13,003 bases of DNA from Candidatus Gerdarchaeota archaeon (GCA_016840945.1 JAEORJ010000107.1:1-13003); one strand, 5' to 3'. Positions 1 to 6,786 are shown, numbered from the stretch's first letter. Made by a program: numbers and translations. Notes: generated from the sequence alone by a model not told the origin.

Positions 1-163
1 TAATGCATGTTTAATGGCAAATAGCATTGATATTTACTCCATAGAAATCAAGTGTAACAATATTATACTAAATAATTTCTATTACTGACTTCTAATAAAT
101 TAATCTATTGAAATAGTATACCCAAAAATTTTCCTTCAACAAAAGATTTATTCATAGTATAAT

Positions 164-192
164 AATTGGTTAATATATTCCAAAACCAAATT
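164..192 (+). promoter_or_regulatory. Candidate TATA region bracketed by an inverted repeat
   Basis: TTGGTT (166-171) is matched by AACCAA (184-189), with imperfect extension on both sides. The arms enclose an AT-only stretch, TTAATATATT (170-179). An archaeal TATA box there would place the transcript start near 200, giving a leader of about 40 bases before the ATG at 243. The inverted repeat could be an operator, but such repeats also arise by chance in DNA this AT-rich. Confidence 0.3.
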
Positions 193-230
193 TAGAATAT
201 TAGATTAATCAGTATTAACAAATTTGATCC

Positions 231-236
231 AAGGTG
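231..236 (+). promoter_or_regulatory. Ribosome binding site AAGGTG
   Basis: AAGGTG lies 6 bases before the ATG at 243. It fits the GGTG core seen before most genes in this window and the expected archaeal 16S rRNA tail (ATCACCTCC). It supports ATG 243 as the start of the 517-residue protein. Confidence 0.65.
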
Positions 237-242
237 TAAAAT

Positions 243-1796
243 ATGGGCGAATCACATGACAAAGAATCTGAAATTGTAAAATTCCCCGGAATAGCTAGTA
301 TTTCATTATCAATAACTCCTATGCAAAATACTAATGATTTAGAATTACTAGAAGCCATTGTTAGAGTATATGATGAAAATAATGAACAAATCATGCAGCA
401 AAAAGCTCGATCCTTATTCACTATAGCAAAAAATGTAAAATTGTTTATTCAAAATCGCACTGATTTACCAATTAATGATCGTAGAATGTCTGTTTGGTTC
501 GCAGAATATTTGGGGAAAATTGGCATCAAAATTGATGAAGAGGAAGCATATCAATATATTAAGAAAGCATCACAGGCTTTGGAAAAAATCTCGCGAGTAA
601 AGATTGAAGATGTGGAATCAACGGATCTTGTTTCAATTGAAACAGATGTTTTAGCGAAATTAACTATCCTTAAAGCCGATCGTTTATTCTCTGAGGATGA
701 TCTTTTTGATTTACTTGAGAAACACCAAGCACCAGTTACTACTAAAGTTATTAGAACTATTCAATACAAGAATAGTGGGGGAGTAGATCATAAAGATAAA
801 ATAACACTCGAAATTGAATCTGCTGAAAAATTATTTGAACATACTTTATTAGCTTCTTTTAAGAATGAAACTGAAAAAGACTTAACAGATATTAAAATAT
901 CAGATATAATTCCTTATTGTTATAGAATTATTGATGTTACTTGTAAAGAAGGCGGGAAGATCAAAAAAGAATTAACAGATAATGGATTAAAGATTTCTTG
1001 GAATATATCCAAAGTACCATCAAATGGGGAAGTAAAAGCTCATTATAAATTTGAAAGAAGGATTCCTCGAACAATAATGATTCGAAAAGGAGAAGAAATT
1101 CGAATTGTTCAAGATTATAATTCTCTTCAAAGAGAAGAAGATGAAACTGGAGCAATGAAGCTTTATTTCATTTCTGAAGTAATAAATCTTTTACCCGTAA
1201 CATTAGATGAATTGATTATTAGAGATTTAATTCCAATGGAAATGCGCATTTCTAATTTTGATCAAATTGAAGATTTAGAATTAATTGATTTCGGTCAAAA
1301 TTATGGTGTTAACGCACAAAGAATTTTCACGAATGTAAACACAGGTACTAAAATATTTCAAAGATTTGATGTCACTGAAGCTCCGATAATCTGGAAAATT
1401 AATTTAAGGGTACCCGTTGAAAACCAAGAAGAAATATTTGCTACAAAGATAATAGAGCAAGTAAAAGAGGATGTTCATATTTGCACTATTATTGCTTCTA
1501 CCCCAGTTCCTTGTACTATCAGTAACGAAATTGAAACTGGTATGACAGCTTCTGATTTTATGCCTTCAGCTGAAGAACCTGATAATACCAAAAAGATGCA
1601 TTGGGAAATTAATGATATGTTCAATATTTCCATGGTGTTAAAAGGGAACTTGTCTCGTTTACCAAATCCAATAAGGATTATTGTGGATGGTTCAGAACAT
1701 TCTGCAGAAATCAATGAACAAAATCAAGCAAGAACTAGTCAATTAATCTCAGTGCCATTTAATCATGTAGCTCTTTATAGAAAGATGATAAGATAG
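243..1796 (+). CDS. Unrecognised 517-residue protein with repeated W-x-I beta-type segments
   Basis: I do not recognise this protein. It has no signal peptide and no hydrophobic membrane segment, so it is probably cytoplasmic or peripheral. Residues about 30-165 look mainly helical and charged. From about 165 on the sequence alternates like beta strands and carries a recurring pattern: D-[ILF]-[IM]-P at 221-224, 328-331 and 438-441, each followed by W-x-I-[NS] at 253-256, 384-387 and 454-457. The segments before the first two D-x-x-P motifs also align (L-T-D-I-K-I-S and L-D-E-L-I-I-R). This resembles DUF11-like or other immunoglobulin-like beta-sandwich repeats, although those are usually on the cell surface. 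The ATG has an AAGGTG site at 231-236. The gene converges on pyrF and has no obvious operon partner here. That it is a real gene is near certain; its function is unknown. Confidence 0.9.
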   Translation: MGESHDKESEIVKFPGIASISLSITPMQNTNDLELLEAIVRVYDENNEQIMQQKARSLFTIAKNVKLFIQNRTDLPINDRRMSVWFAEYLGKIGIKIDEEEAYQYIKKASQALEKISRVKIEDVESTDLVSIETDVLAKLTILKADRLFSEDDLFDLLEKHQAPVTTKVIRTIQYKNSGGVDHKDKITLEIESAEKLFEHTLLASFKNETEKDLTDIKISDIIPYCYRIIDVTCKEGGKIKKELTDNGLKISWNISKVPSNGEVKAHYKFERRIPRTIMIRKGEEIRIVQDYNSLQREEDETGAMKLYFISEVINLLPVTLDELIIRDLIPMEMRISNFDQIEDLELIDFGQNYGVNAQRIFTNVNTGTKIFQRFDVTEAPIIWKINLRVPVENQEEIFATKIIEQVKEDVHICTIIASTPVPCTISNEIETGMTASDFMPSAEEPDNTKKMHWEINDMFNISMVLKGNLSRLPNPIRIIVDGSEHSAEINEQNQARTSQLISVPFNHVALYRKMIR

Positions 1797-1838
1797 AAAA
1801 AATATAATGGAAAATAACCATTGCTTGGTTCATTTTCC
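1797..1838. terminator. Shared hairpin terminator between convergent genes
   Basis: GGAAAAT plus AACCA (1809-1820) pairs with TGGTT, one bulged C at 1831, then ATTTTCC (1826-1838): 12 base pairs around a 5-base loop. On the minus strand the stem is followed by six T (1797-1802 as A on plus). On the plus strand it is followed by TTTTC. The right arm includes the pyrF stop codon (1830-1832). It most likely ends pyrF and perhaps also the 517-residue gene. Confidence 0.55.
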
Positions 1839-2654
1839 TTTTCTAACTTCATTAAATTGTTTATTGTAATTAATAGCCGCTGTTTTTATATTATCTGAAT
1901 AAAGGATATCTCGACTTACATTTAATAAAACATTATCTCCTCCGAAGATTATCACTTTCTCCAAATCGCCTTGTTGTTTCCCGATACCAGGCACTAACAT
2001 AACAGGCTCATCGCCAGCTAATGTTCTAATTCTCCGTATATCTTCAACGGACACATGTCCGGTTGCTCCAACAACCAAACCATCGCCACCAAATTCACCA
2101 ACTTGTTGAGCAATGTATTCGAAGCCCTTTTTGCCATTCATTAAAGTGTTTTTCATAAAATAAATTGCTTCAGGATTAGACATTAGAGTTAGTGTTATAA
2201 CTCCCATAGAAACTTTATGAGCTGATTTTATGCCTTCTGCAATATTGCCAGCAAAAGGTGAGAAGGTGACTGCATCAAAACCCATTCTATTCATCCAATA
2301 AAATCCTGATTCGTTTGTAGAACCAATATCACCTAGTTTTTGATCCAGTATTGAAATCAGTCCTTGTTCATGAATCATCTTGTTCATTTTTTGATAAGCA
2401 TTCAAACTAAAATGGAAAATATATTGATTATTTGGCTTTATAGCACAACAATTCTCATGAACGCTTTCAAGAAAATGCTCAAAGAACCCTAGCATCCCCT
2501 CCTCTACCGATTTGTCTTTAAAATATTCTTGAGGAATAACATTATTTTCCCTTTGTTCTGGGATAGCTGGGTCAAATCCTGCACATAGAATGGAATTTTT
2601 TTCATCTCTAGCTTTTTTATACTTCTTAATGAAATCTCTTTCATAATTAGGCAA
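1830..2654 (-). CDS. pyrF: Orotidine 5'-phosphate decarboxylase, type 2 (PyrF)
   Basis: It converts orotidine 5'-monophosphate to UMP, the last step of pyrimidine synthesis, in the cytoplasm. The 274-residue length fits the type 2 family, which is longer than the usual archaeal type 1 enzyme. The catalytic motif D-Q-K-L-G-D-I-G-S-T is at 104-113, with the Asp-Lys-Asp set at D104, K106 and D109. Further matches are F-D-P at 27-29, K73-P-N-N, V-V-G-A-T at 194-198, V-P-G-I-G at 221-225 and N-V-S-R at 245-248, the phosphate-binding end. The start is TTG (2652-2654) because no ATG lies near. An AGGAG (CTCCT on plus, 2666-2670) sits 11 bases upstream, so an ATT at 2658-2660, 5 bases from it, is a possible alternative start. 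It diverges from the MoaD-like gene; no other pyrimidine gene is present here. Confidence 0.95.
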   Translation of the reverse strand: MPNYERDFIKKYKKARDEKNSILCAGFDPAIPEQRENNVIPQEYFKDKSVEEGMLGFFEHFLESVHENCCAIKPNNQYIFHFSLNAYQKMNKMIHEQGLISILDQKLGDIGSTNESGFYWMNRMGFDAVTFSPFAGNIAEGIKSAHKVSMGVITLTLMSNPEAIYFMKNTLMNGKKGFEYIAQQVGEFGGDGLVVGATGHVSVEDIRRIRTLAGDEPVMLVPGIGKQQGDLEKVIIFGGDNVLLNVSRDILYSDNIKTAAINYNKQFNEVRKGK

Positions 2655-2665
2655 TGGAATCTTTT

Positions 2666-2670
2666 CTCCT
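2666..2670 (-). promoter_or_regulatory. Ribosome binding site AGGAG of pyrF
   Basis: AGGAG on the minus strand. The spacing to the TTG at 2654 is 11 bases, longer than the 5-8 bases typical of the other genes here. An in-frame ATT at 2658-2660 would have 5-base spacing. An in-frame stop (TAG) lies just upstream of the site, so the true start must be one of these two. Confidence 0.5.
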
Positions 2671-2716
2671 TTTAACTAAAAAAGTAACAATAAAAGTCAT
2701 TAATATTCTTTTCGTG

Positions 2717-2730
2717 ATTTAAAATTTCAC
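2717..2730 (-). promoter_or_regulatory. Candidate BRE/TATA promoter of pyrF
   Basis: The minus strand reads GTGAAA followed by TTTTAAAT: a purine-rich BRE-like element and a TATA-like box. Transcription would start near 2695, giving a leader of about 40 bases. Confidence 0.4.
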
Positions 2731-2816
2731 TAAATAATAAATGAATACAAATCTTATTTATTTCATAAATAGTAATGCTTAATTTACTTGGTATCTAATT
2801 AATAATTGAGATTAAA

Positions 2817-3035
2817 ATGAAAATTAGAACGATTGGTTTCGCAGAGAAAATGTTTGGTTTTAAGGAAAAAGAAATCCAATTTGAAGGGTCGAAACTTCTA
2901 AGTGAAATATTAGATTTCACTAATATCCCAATTGATCTTTTAGCAATTATAGTGAATGAACGAGCTGCTACGAAAGATACCATTGTTAAAAATAATGATA
3001 AAATAATTATTACTCAAATTGTTGCAGGCGGATAA
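2817..3035 (+). CDS. MoaD/ThiS-family sulfur carrier or ubiquitin-like protein
   Basis: A 72-residue beta-grasp protein of the MoaD/ThiS type. It has a first strand K-I-R-T-I-G-F, a central V-N-E-R segment (47-50), a D-x-I-V-x-x-N-D-K-I-I-I-T strand region and the C-terminal ending V-A-G-G (69-72). In this family the final Gly-Gly is adenylated by an E1-like enzyme. It is then thiocarboxylated for molybdopterin, thiamine or tRNA sulfur transfer, or joined to lysines as in archaeal SAMPs. No E1-like, MoaE or ThiG gene is in the window, so the pathway cannot be settled. The pterin-dependent oxidoreductase at 6787-8619 makes a MoaD role plausible. The ATG at 2817 has only a weak GAG (2808-2810) before it, so the message may be leaderless or poorly primed. 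It lies alone between genes on the other strand. Confidence 0.88.
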   Translation: MKIRTIGFAEKMFGFKEKEIQFEGSKLLSEILDFTNIPIDLLAIIVNERAATKDTIVKNNDKIIITQIVAGG

Positions 3036-3048
3036 AGATACCAATTTT

Positions 3049-3060
3049 ATAACTAGTTAT
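3049..3060. repeat. Perfect 12-bp palindrome after the MoaD-like gene
   Basis: ATAACTAGTTAT is a perfect palindrome 14 bases after the stop of the MoaD-like gene. It is not followed by a T run on the plus strand, so it is a weak terminator candidate. It may be chance. Confidence 0.3.
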
Positions 3061-3077
3061 CTACCTATTTACTAATT

Positions 3078-3121
3078 AAAAAAAAGAAAAAAATAGATTA
3101 TTTGGGAATAAAACCCCAAAT
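3078..3121 (-). terminator. Hairpin plus oligo-T terminator of the gcvH-like gene
   Basis: ATTTGGG (3100-3106) pairs with CCCAAAT (3115-3121) around an 8-base loop, directly after the stop codon. On the minus strand it is followed by runs of seven and eight T interrupted by one C (A runs 3078-3085 and 3087-3093 on plus). It would end the minus-strand transcript. Confidence 0.6.
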
Positions 3122-3122
3122 T

Positions 3123-3563
3123 TTACTTTACATGTTCAGCAATTTCTTTATTGATATATTCAATAATTTGAGCTTCGCCAGTAATAAATTCAGATTTAAG
3201 TTCTTCTTCTAAATTAGATGGCTCTATTTTTGCAATCCAGCCTTTACCATAAGGATCATCATTAATTAGTCCTGGATTATCTTTTAGAGCGGGATTTATT
3301 TCAGTTATCATACCTGTTACAGGACATCGTAAAGCTCCTACATATTTGCCAGTTTCAATAGTTCCTAAACTTTTACCTTTTGGTCTTTCTTTTCCTGCTG
3401 GGACAGTCCTAACAAATAAGATTTTACCTGCAAGTTTTTGACCAAAATCATCAAAACCTACTAGAACTTTGCCATCCTCGAGTTTCTTTAACCAAATGTG
3501 TCCATCTCCACCTGTAAAATAAAATAGGTTTTCATCAAATGTATAATCTTCAATCTTAATCAA
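3123..3563 (-). CDS. gcvH: GcvH-like lipoyl carrier protein
   Basis: Related to the H protein of the glycine cleavage system, which carries the aminomethyl group on a lipoyl-lysine between the P, T and L proteins. The family pattern is clear: H-I-W near the start, V-G-F-D-D-F-G-Q-K-L-A-G, then I-E-T-G-K-Y-V-G with the lipoyl lysine present (residue 73 from the start chosen here). It continues with C-P-V-T-G-M-I-T-E-I-N, N-P-G-L-I-N and P-Y-G-K-G-W-I-A-K-I. I chose TTG at 3561-3563 (146 residues). A GGTGAT site (3570-3575) lies 6 bases upstream, the same site and spacing as before the SCP2-like gene. The longer reading frame opens at TTG 3578 with no such site. No gcvP, gcvT or lipoate ligase gene is nearby. 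A lipoate-binding role outside glycine cleavage, as in sulfur oxidation, is possible. Confidence 0.88.
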   Translation of the reverse strand: MIKIEDYTFDENLFYFTGGDGHIWLKKLEDGKVLVGFDDFGQKLAGKILFVRTVPAGKERPKGKSLGTIETGKYVGALRCPVTGMITEINPALKDNPGLINDDPYGKGWIAKIEPSNLEEELKSEFITGEAQIIEYINKEIAEHVK

Positions 3564-3569
3564 GAGAGT

Positions 3570-3575
3570 ATCACC
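3570..3575 (-). promoter_or_regulatory. Ribosome binding site GGTGAT that fixes the gcvH start
   Basis: GGTGAT on the minus strand (ATCACC on plus) complements the expected 16S rRNA tail. It sits 6 bases before TTG 3561-3563, exactly as the GGTGAT at 9259-9264 sits 6 bases before TTG 9252. It lies inside the longer frame starting at 3578, which argues for the shorter protein. Confidence 0.6.
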
Positions 3576-3606
3576 CAAAGAAGTATTTCTATTGATGTTT
3601 TCCTTA

Positions 3607-3624
3607 AAAGTTTATTAAAACTTT
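3607..3624. promoter_or_regulatory. Palindrome over the TATA region of the gcvH-like gene
   Basis: AAAGTTT (3607-3613) and AAACTTT (3618-3624) form a perfect inverted repeat with a 4-base spacer. On the minus strand a TATA-like TTTTAATA (3613-3620) overlaps it, and transcription would start near 3590, about 27 bases before the chosen start codon. A repressor bound here would block TBP, so this is an operator candidate. It could also be an RNA hairpin after tiaS. Confidence 0.4.
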
Positions 3625-3665
3625 GCGCTAATTAAGATGAAGAAAAAGCAAATTCTAGCTAAAAA

Positions 3666-5027
3666 TCAATTAATAGATTTTCTATTATATAAAATCAATT
3701 CTCTTAAATGTCTAGACATTTCTTCAATTGGAAGCAAGTTTCCCGTATTATCTCTATTTGATCTACACTCTGGTTTTGTTAAATGTCTATGAGCAACAAT
3801 TGGCGGTAAATATTCTCTTAAAGTAATTTTCCTTTGCAGAGTAGTTTTTATTGGCTTTGCATCCCTATATACAGCTGAGCATTTGAAGCACTTATATCCC
3901 TTGTTTTTTCCTGCGGATTTCAATCTTGCACCACAATTTTCACATATAGGATTACTTATTGAATACTTTTCTGAAAGAAAATCAATCTTCACTCGTTCGA
4001 TATTAACTGTAATAGGATGATTTTCTTCAGCAGGTCGTACCCCACCAAAAACTGTTACTTTATCTCCAATGATTAGATTTTTTAGTTGACCTCTAAATCT
4101 TTTTGTTGGTTCATAAGCTGCACAATCAATTTCGCCAGTTTCATCTCTCAGGCGAAAAATCAGATGACTCCCTTCGATATAAAAAGAATTTTTAATTATC
4201 TCCCCATCAAGATAAACTGATAAGTGGGGTTTCAAATCCTTTACTGAGAATTCTTTGACAAAATGCTGATTTGTGTGCTGATTTGTTCTATAAATCATTT
4301 TCATATCAATATCTTCTAAAGGAATTAACATGTTCCAAGCTTCACTAACTTCATCTACAGTTTCACCACGAATGCCTGTAAAAACTGGGTCAGCACCTCG
4401 AGGTAAAATCATAATAGAATTATACTCATAATCAACATTGTTAAAAGTAAGTGGGGTTGCCTTGTCTGCTTCAATTATGCTTTCTTCTTTGATCATTCTT
4501 TTAGTGCCATATTTTGATGGGTTTCGATAAGACAAATGCTCATAGGTGAAATCATTTTGGAGTTGATTGCCAATTGCAGCCAATCCACCAATAATACCAC
4601 GACCATTTCCATATTTAATTAATTCAATATTCGATATGGAACCAAACGAATCTGCTTCAGCAATAGATAAAACATCCCACATAGCCCTTTCTGAAAAGGC
4701 TTTAACCTCAGAAGAAATAGAATTTTCAATAAAAACTAAACCTGGATTAGTGTTTTCTTCACCAAATCGAGCGAATTTTTCTATTGATTTAATTGTGATT
4801 TCTTTGCATTGCTCCAAATCACGGGGTTCGCCCCTAATCCTTAAAGCTACTGCACCATTTCCTCTTGTTTTAAAAGGAATATTGGGATTCAATCTAATTA
4901 AATTAGGAAAATCAAGAAACTCCACAAGGTCAAATATCTGAGTAGTAATAACTGTAGCAAGATGTGTAGTACAAGAACCTTTTAGTGAATCAGTATCATC
5001 AATACCTATATGGAGATTCTTCTTCAA
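3666..5027 (-). CDS. tiaS: tRNA(Ile2) 2-agmatinylcytidine synthetase TiaS
   Basis: TiaS joins agmatine to C34 of tRNA-Ile2 (anticodon CAU) with ATP, so that it reads AUA instead of AUG. It is an archaeal enzyme. The N-terminus has the signature G-I-D-D-T-D-S (8-14) followed by C-T-T-H-L-A (19-24). R-G-N-G-A-V is at 55-60, R-T-N-Q-H-T at 247-252, an OB-fold-like segment runs through about 265-345, and a zinc ribbon has C362/C365 and C380/C383. The 453-residue length and domain order (ATP-binding kinase-like domain, ferredoxin-like domain, OB fold, zinc ribbon) fit the family. The start is TTG (5025-5027); no ATG codon is available until residue 116 and the G-I-D-D-T-D motif must lie near the start. 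A GAGG lies 10 bases upstream. The 531-residue gene ends 48 bases before it, so the two are probably co-transcribed. Confidence 0.95.
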   Translation of the reverse strand: MKKNLHIGIDDTDSLKGSCTTHLATVITTQIFDLVEFLDFPNLIRLNPNIPFKTRGNGAVALRIRGEPRDLEQCKEITIKSIEKFARFGEENTNPGLVFIENSISSEVKAFSERAMWDVLSIAEADSFGSISNIELIKYGNGRGIIGGLAAIGNQLQNDFTYEHLSYRNPSKYGTKRMIKEESIIEADKATPLTFNNVDYEYNSIMILPRGADPVFTGIRGETVDEVSEAWNMLIPLEDIDMKMIYRTNQHTNQHFVKEFSVKDLKPHLSVYLDGEIIKNSFYIEGSHLIFRLRDETGEIDCAAYEPTKRFRGQLKNLIIGDKVTVFGGVRPAEENHPITVNIERVKIDFLSEKYSISNPICENCGARLKSAGKNKGYKCFKCSAVYRDAKPIKTTLQRKITLREYLPPIVAHRHLTKPECRSNRDNTGNLLPIEEMSRHLRELILYNRKSIN

Positions 5028-5075
5028 ATCAACTAGTCCTCAAATAACCCGCAAATAGTTAGTATTCTTTAGCTT

Positions 5076-6671
5076 TTAGATAAATTTGAACCCTTTACGT
5101 AGTAGTTTATCTTCCATTTCGGAATCTAAAGGTGGAAGAATAATATCAAGATTACTAAGTGGCATAATATCGCTGGGATTTTTCCTAATGAATCCTGGAT
5201 CGAATTGAGTTTCTAATGCACTATACCCTAATCTTTGATAAACAGCATTAGTTATATTATAAAGATCATTACCAAAAGCTTCTGCGTCTTGTGAATCAAA
5301 AATAGCCGGAATACTACCAAAGATATTCTTTAAGGAACTTTCAGTTAGGGTAGTATGTTTCTTACAATAATCAGGGAAAAGTTCTTCAAAAGAAATGTCA
5401 CCTTTTGGACTAATTTTTACTTTAATCGGATGATATGCATCATTAGTACCTACTATTACAACATTTAATGAGTTAACAGGATTTTCAATAAGATTTTTAT
5501 GTTCTTTAATCGTTTCTCGCAAATTGGATATAACTGATGCTCCACATGTCCATATGACATTTTTCCTATGATTTTGTAGGATATGTAAAACTTTCCGAGC
5601 CAAGAAATCAGGATTATCATAATTTGCTTTAAATTGATTATCTATATCAACAATTTTTGTGCGAATTTCTGCCAATGGAATTACACTTGTCATATCAATT
5701 GTATGCATGCTATCTTTTCCGTAAGCATCTTGTCCTCTAATCATTGACTCAGGTCGTTTTAATGCAATCTGCCATGCTTCACATGATATAATCATTAATT
5801 GGATTAACTCATGGATTTTCACTCTATCCCGTAAAGTATCCTTTGAATAAAGTAAGCCATGACCTTCGACTACAAAAAATGGTTCACTTTCAGAATCGAG
5901 CATTACAACATTGATATTATTTGCAACCATATCAAGAATTACATGTTGGAGAATATCGCAACGATTTGCAACTATTTTTTCCCTAGCAGCTTCGATTTGC
6001 CATAAATCAGAATGAAAAATATATGCTGGATGATTTATTTCTTGAGGTAAACCCTTTCTATTTTTGACGGTTTCCTTACCCCATCTTGCACTTCTACCTT
6101 CATCATTCACTTTATAGCTACGAATGGATACTTCCCTTTGCACATGTCCAGAAGAAATTCCATTTTCTATATCTTCTCGAACTAAATTGCCACCTGAAAG
6201 AACAGTTAAATCCTCAACTGAAGGTAAAAGAGAACCATTATCTTTCAATGCTGAATTGTCAATCTTTTCAGAATCACTTTTTTCGTTTATATCTTCTTCT
6301 AATTTCTTCTCTGATTGTTCAGTGCTTTTTTGTAATCTTTGTGAAACAATTCCACTTTTTATTGAACCTAATCCATATTTATCTTCTTTAGTAGATGATT
6401 CTTCTAAAGTACCACTTTTAACTGCAATACTTGAACTTAAACGAGAAATGGGGGAATCAATTACTCCACCACGATCCTTATATTGTTCTCTTCTAGCAGT
6501 ATCAATAGCACTGAGTAGAATTTCTTTGATTTTATCTATAGATCGCTTACCTATATGACGATTTATTAAAATGTCAAAATGTTTCATAATGAGTTTTGTT
6601 TCAACATCTTTAGGAAAAATAGCTTGCCCATAAATTCGTATTAAATCTTCCAAAGTAAGTTTTCCAGACAA
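5076..6671 (-). CDS. Unrecognised 531-residue protein with a disordered middle
   Basis: I do not recognise this protein. Residues 1-67 form a helical N-terminal domain (L-T-L-E-D-L-I-R-I-Y-G, then R-H-I-G-K-R-S-I-D-K-I-K-E). Residues about 68-210 are rich in Ser, Glu, Lys and Asp with no regular pattern and look disordered. From about 212 to the end is a folded alpha/beta domain with hydrophobic strands such as I-N-V-V-M-L-D-S (253-260), P-F-F-V-V-E-G-H-G-L (264-273), K-N-V-I-W-T-C-G-A-S (370-379) and L-N-V-V-I-V-G-T-N-D (402-411). There is no signal peptide, membrane segment, P-loop or Cys cluster. The start is TTG (6669-6671) with GGTG 8 bases upstream; the next Met is residue 29. It lies 48 bases before tiaS, suggesting one transcript, but that does not reveal its role. 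Confidence 0.88.
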   Translation of the reverse strand: MSGKLTLEDLIRIYGQAIFPKDVETKLIMKHFDILINRHIGKRSIDKIKEILLSAIDTARREQYKDRGGVIDSPISRLSSSIAVKSGTLEESSTKEDKYGLGSIKSGIVSQRLQKSTEQSEKKLEEDINEKSDSEKIDNSALKDNGSLLPSVEDLTVLSGGNLVREDIENGISSGHVQREVSIRSYKVNDEGRSARWGKETVKNRKGLPQEINHPAYIFHSDLWQIEAAREKIVANRCDILQHVILDMVANNINVVMLDSESEPFFVVEGHGLLYSKDTLRDRVKIHELIQLMIISCEAWQIALKRPESMIRGQDAYGKDSMHTIDMTSVIPLAEIRTKIVDIDNQFKANYDNPDFLARKVLHILQNHRKNVIWTCGASVISNLRETIKEHKNLIENPVNSLNVVIVGTNDAYHPIKVKISPKGDISFEELFPDYCKKHTTLTESSLKNIFGSIPAIFDSQDAEAFGNDLYNITNAVYQRLGYSALETQFDPGFIRKNPSDIMPLSNLDIILPPLDSEMEDKLLRKGFKFI

Positions 6672-6699
6672 AGTTTCTACACCAATTTTTTATCAAAAG

Positions 6700-6775
6700 T
6701 AGATTGCTTTCTCGTTTTAAAAAAATTAGTATTGTATCATTTTCGAACAAAAAAATTGATAGATTGCTATTCTCC
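6700..6775. repeat. Pair of direct repeats 60 bases apart
   Basis: TAGATTGCT occurs at 6700-6708 and 6760-6768, exactly 60 bases apart. The next bases also match with one inserted base (TTCTC versus ATTCTC). Both lie between the oxidoreductase stop codon and the start of the 531-residue gene. They could be paired binding sites or remnants of a duplication. Confidence 0.4.
6749..6755 (-). terminator. Oligo-T end of the oxidoreductase transcript
   Basis: Seven T on the minus strand about 30 bases after the oxidoreductase stop; a second run of seven lies at 6719-6725. Archaeal RNA polymerase terminates at such tracts without needing a hairpin. Read-through into the 531-residue gene remains possible. 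Confidence 0.35.
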
Positions 6776-6786
6776 TAACATATTGC

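Larger units (their letters stand above)
1..242. other. Non-coding region upstream of the first gene
   Basis: AT-rich stretch with no convincing gene on either strand. The end of any gene to the left is not recognisable. It probably carries the promoter and ribosome binding site of the plus-strand gene starting at 243. Apart from the inverted repeat and TATA-like stretch listed separately, I see nothing in it. Confidence 0.6.

Noticed and set aside
2658..2816. Possible tRNA or small RNA gene in the pyrF / MoaD divergent region
   Set aside because: No cloverleaf, G+C-rich block or other structured RNA signature was seen. A thermophile-like GC island against the AT-rich background is also absent here and in the other intergenic gaps.
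4256..4290. Short tandem repeat GCTGATTTGTGT / GCTGATTTGTTC inside tiaS
   Set aside because: It encodes R-T-N-Q-H-T-N-Q-H, which fits the conserved R-T-N-Q-x-T-x-x-H motif of TiaS, so it is family sequence rather than an expansion.
4567..4941. Open frame of 124 codons on the plus strand
   Set aside because: It lies wholly antisense to the N-terminal half of tiaS, which has strong family motifs. Its own product resembles no family and has a composition typical of a reverse-strand shadow.
6086..6558. Two overlapping plus-strand frames of 101 and 144 codons
   Set aside because: Both are antisense to the Ser/Glu/Lys-rich linker of the 531-residue protein. The low-complexity sequence of that linker leaves both reverse frames open by chance.
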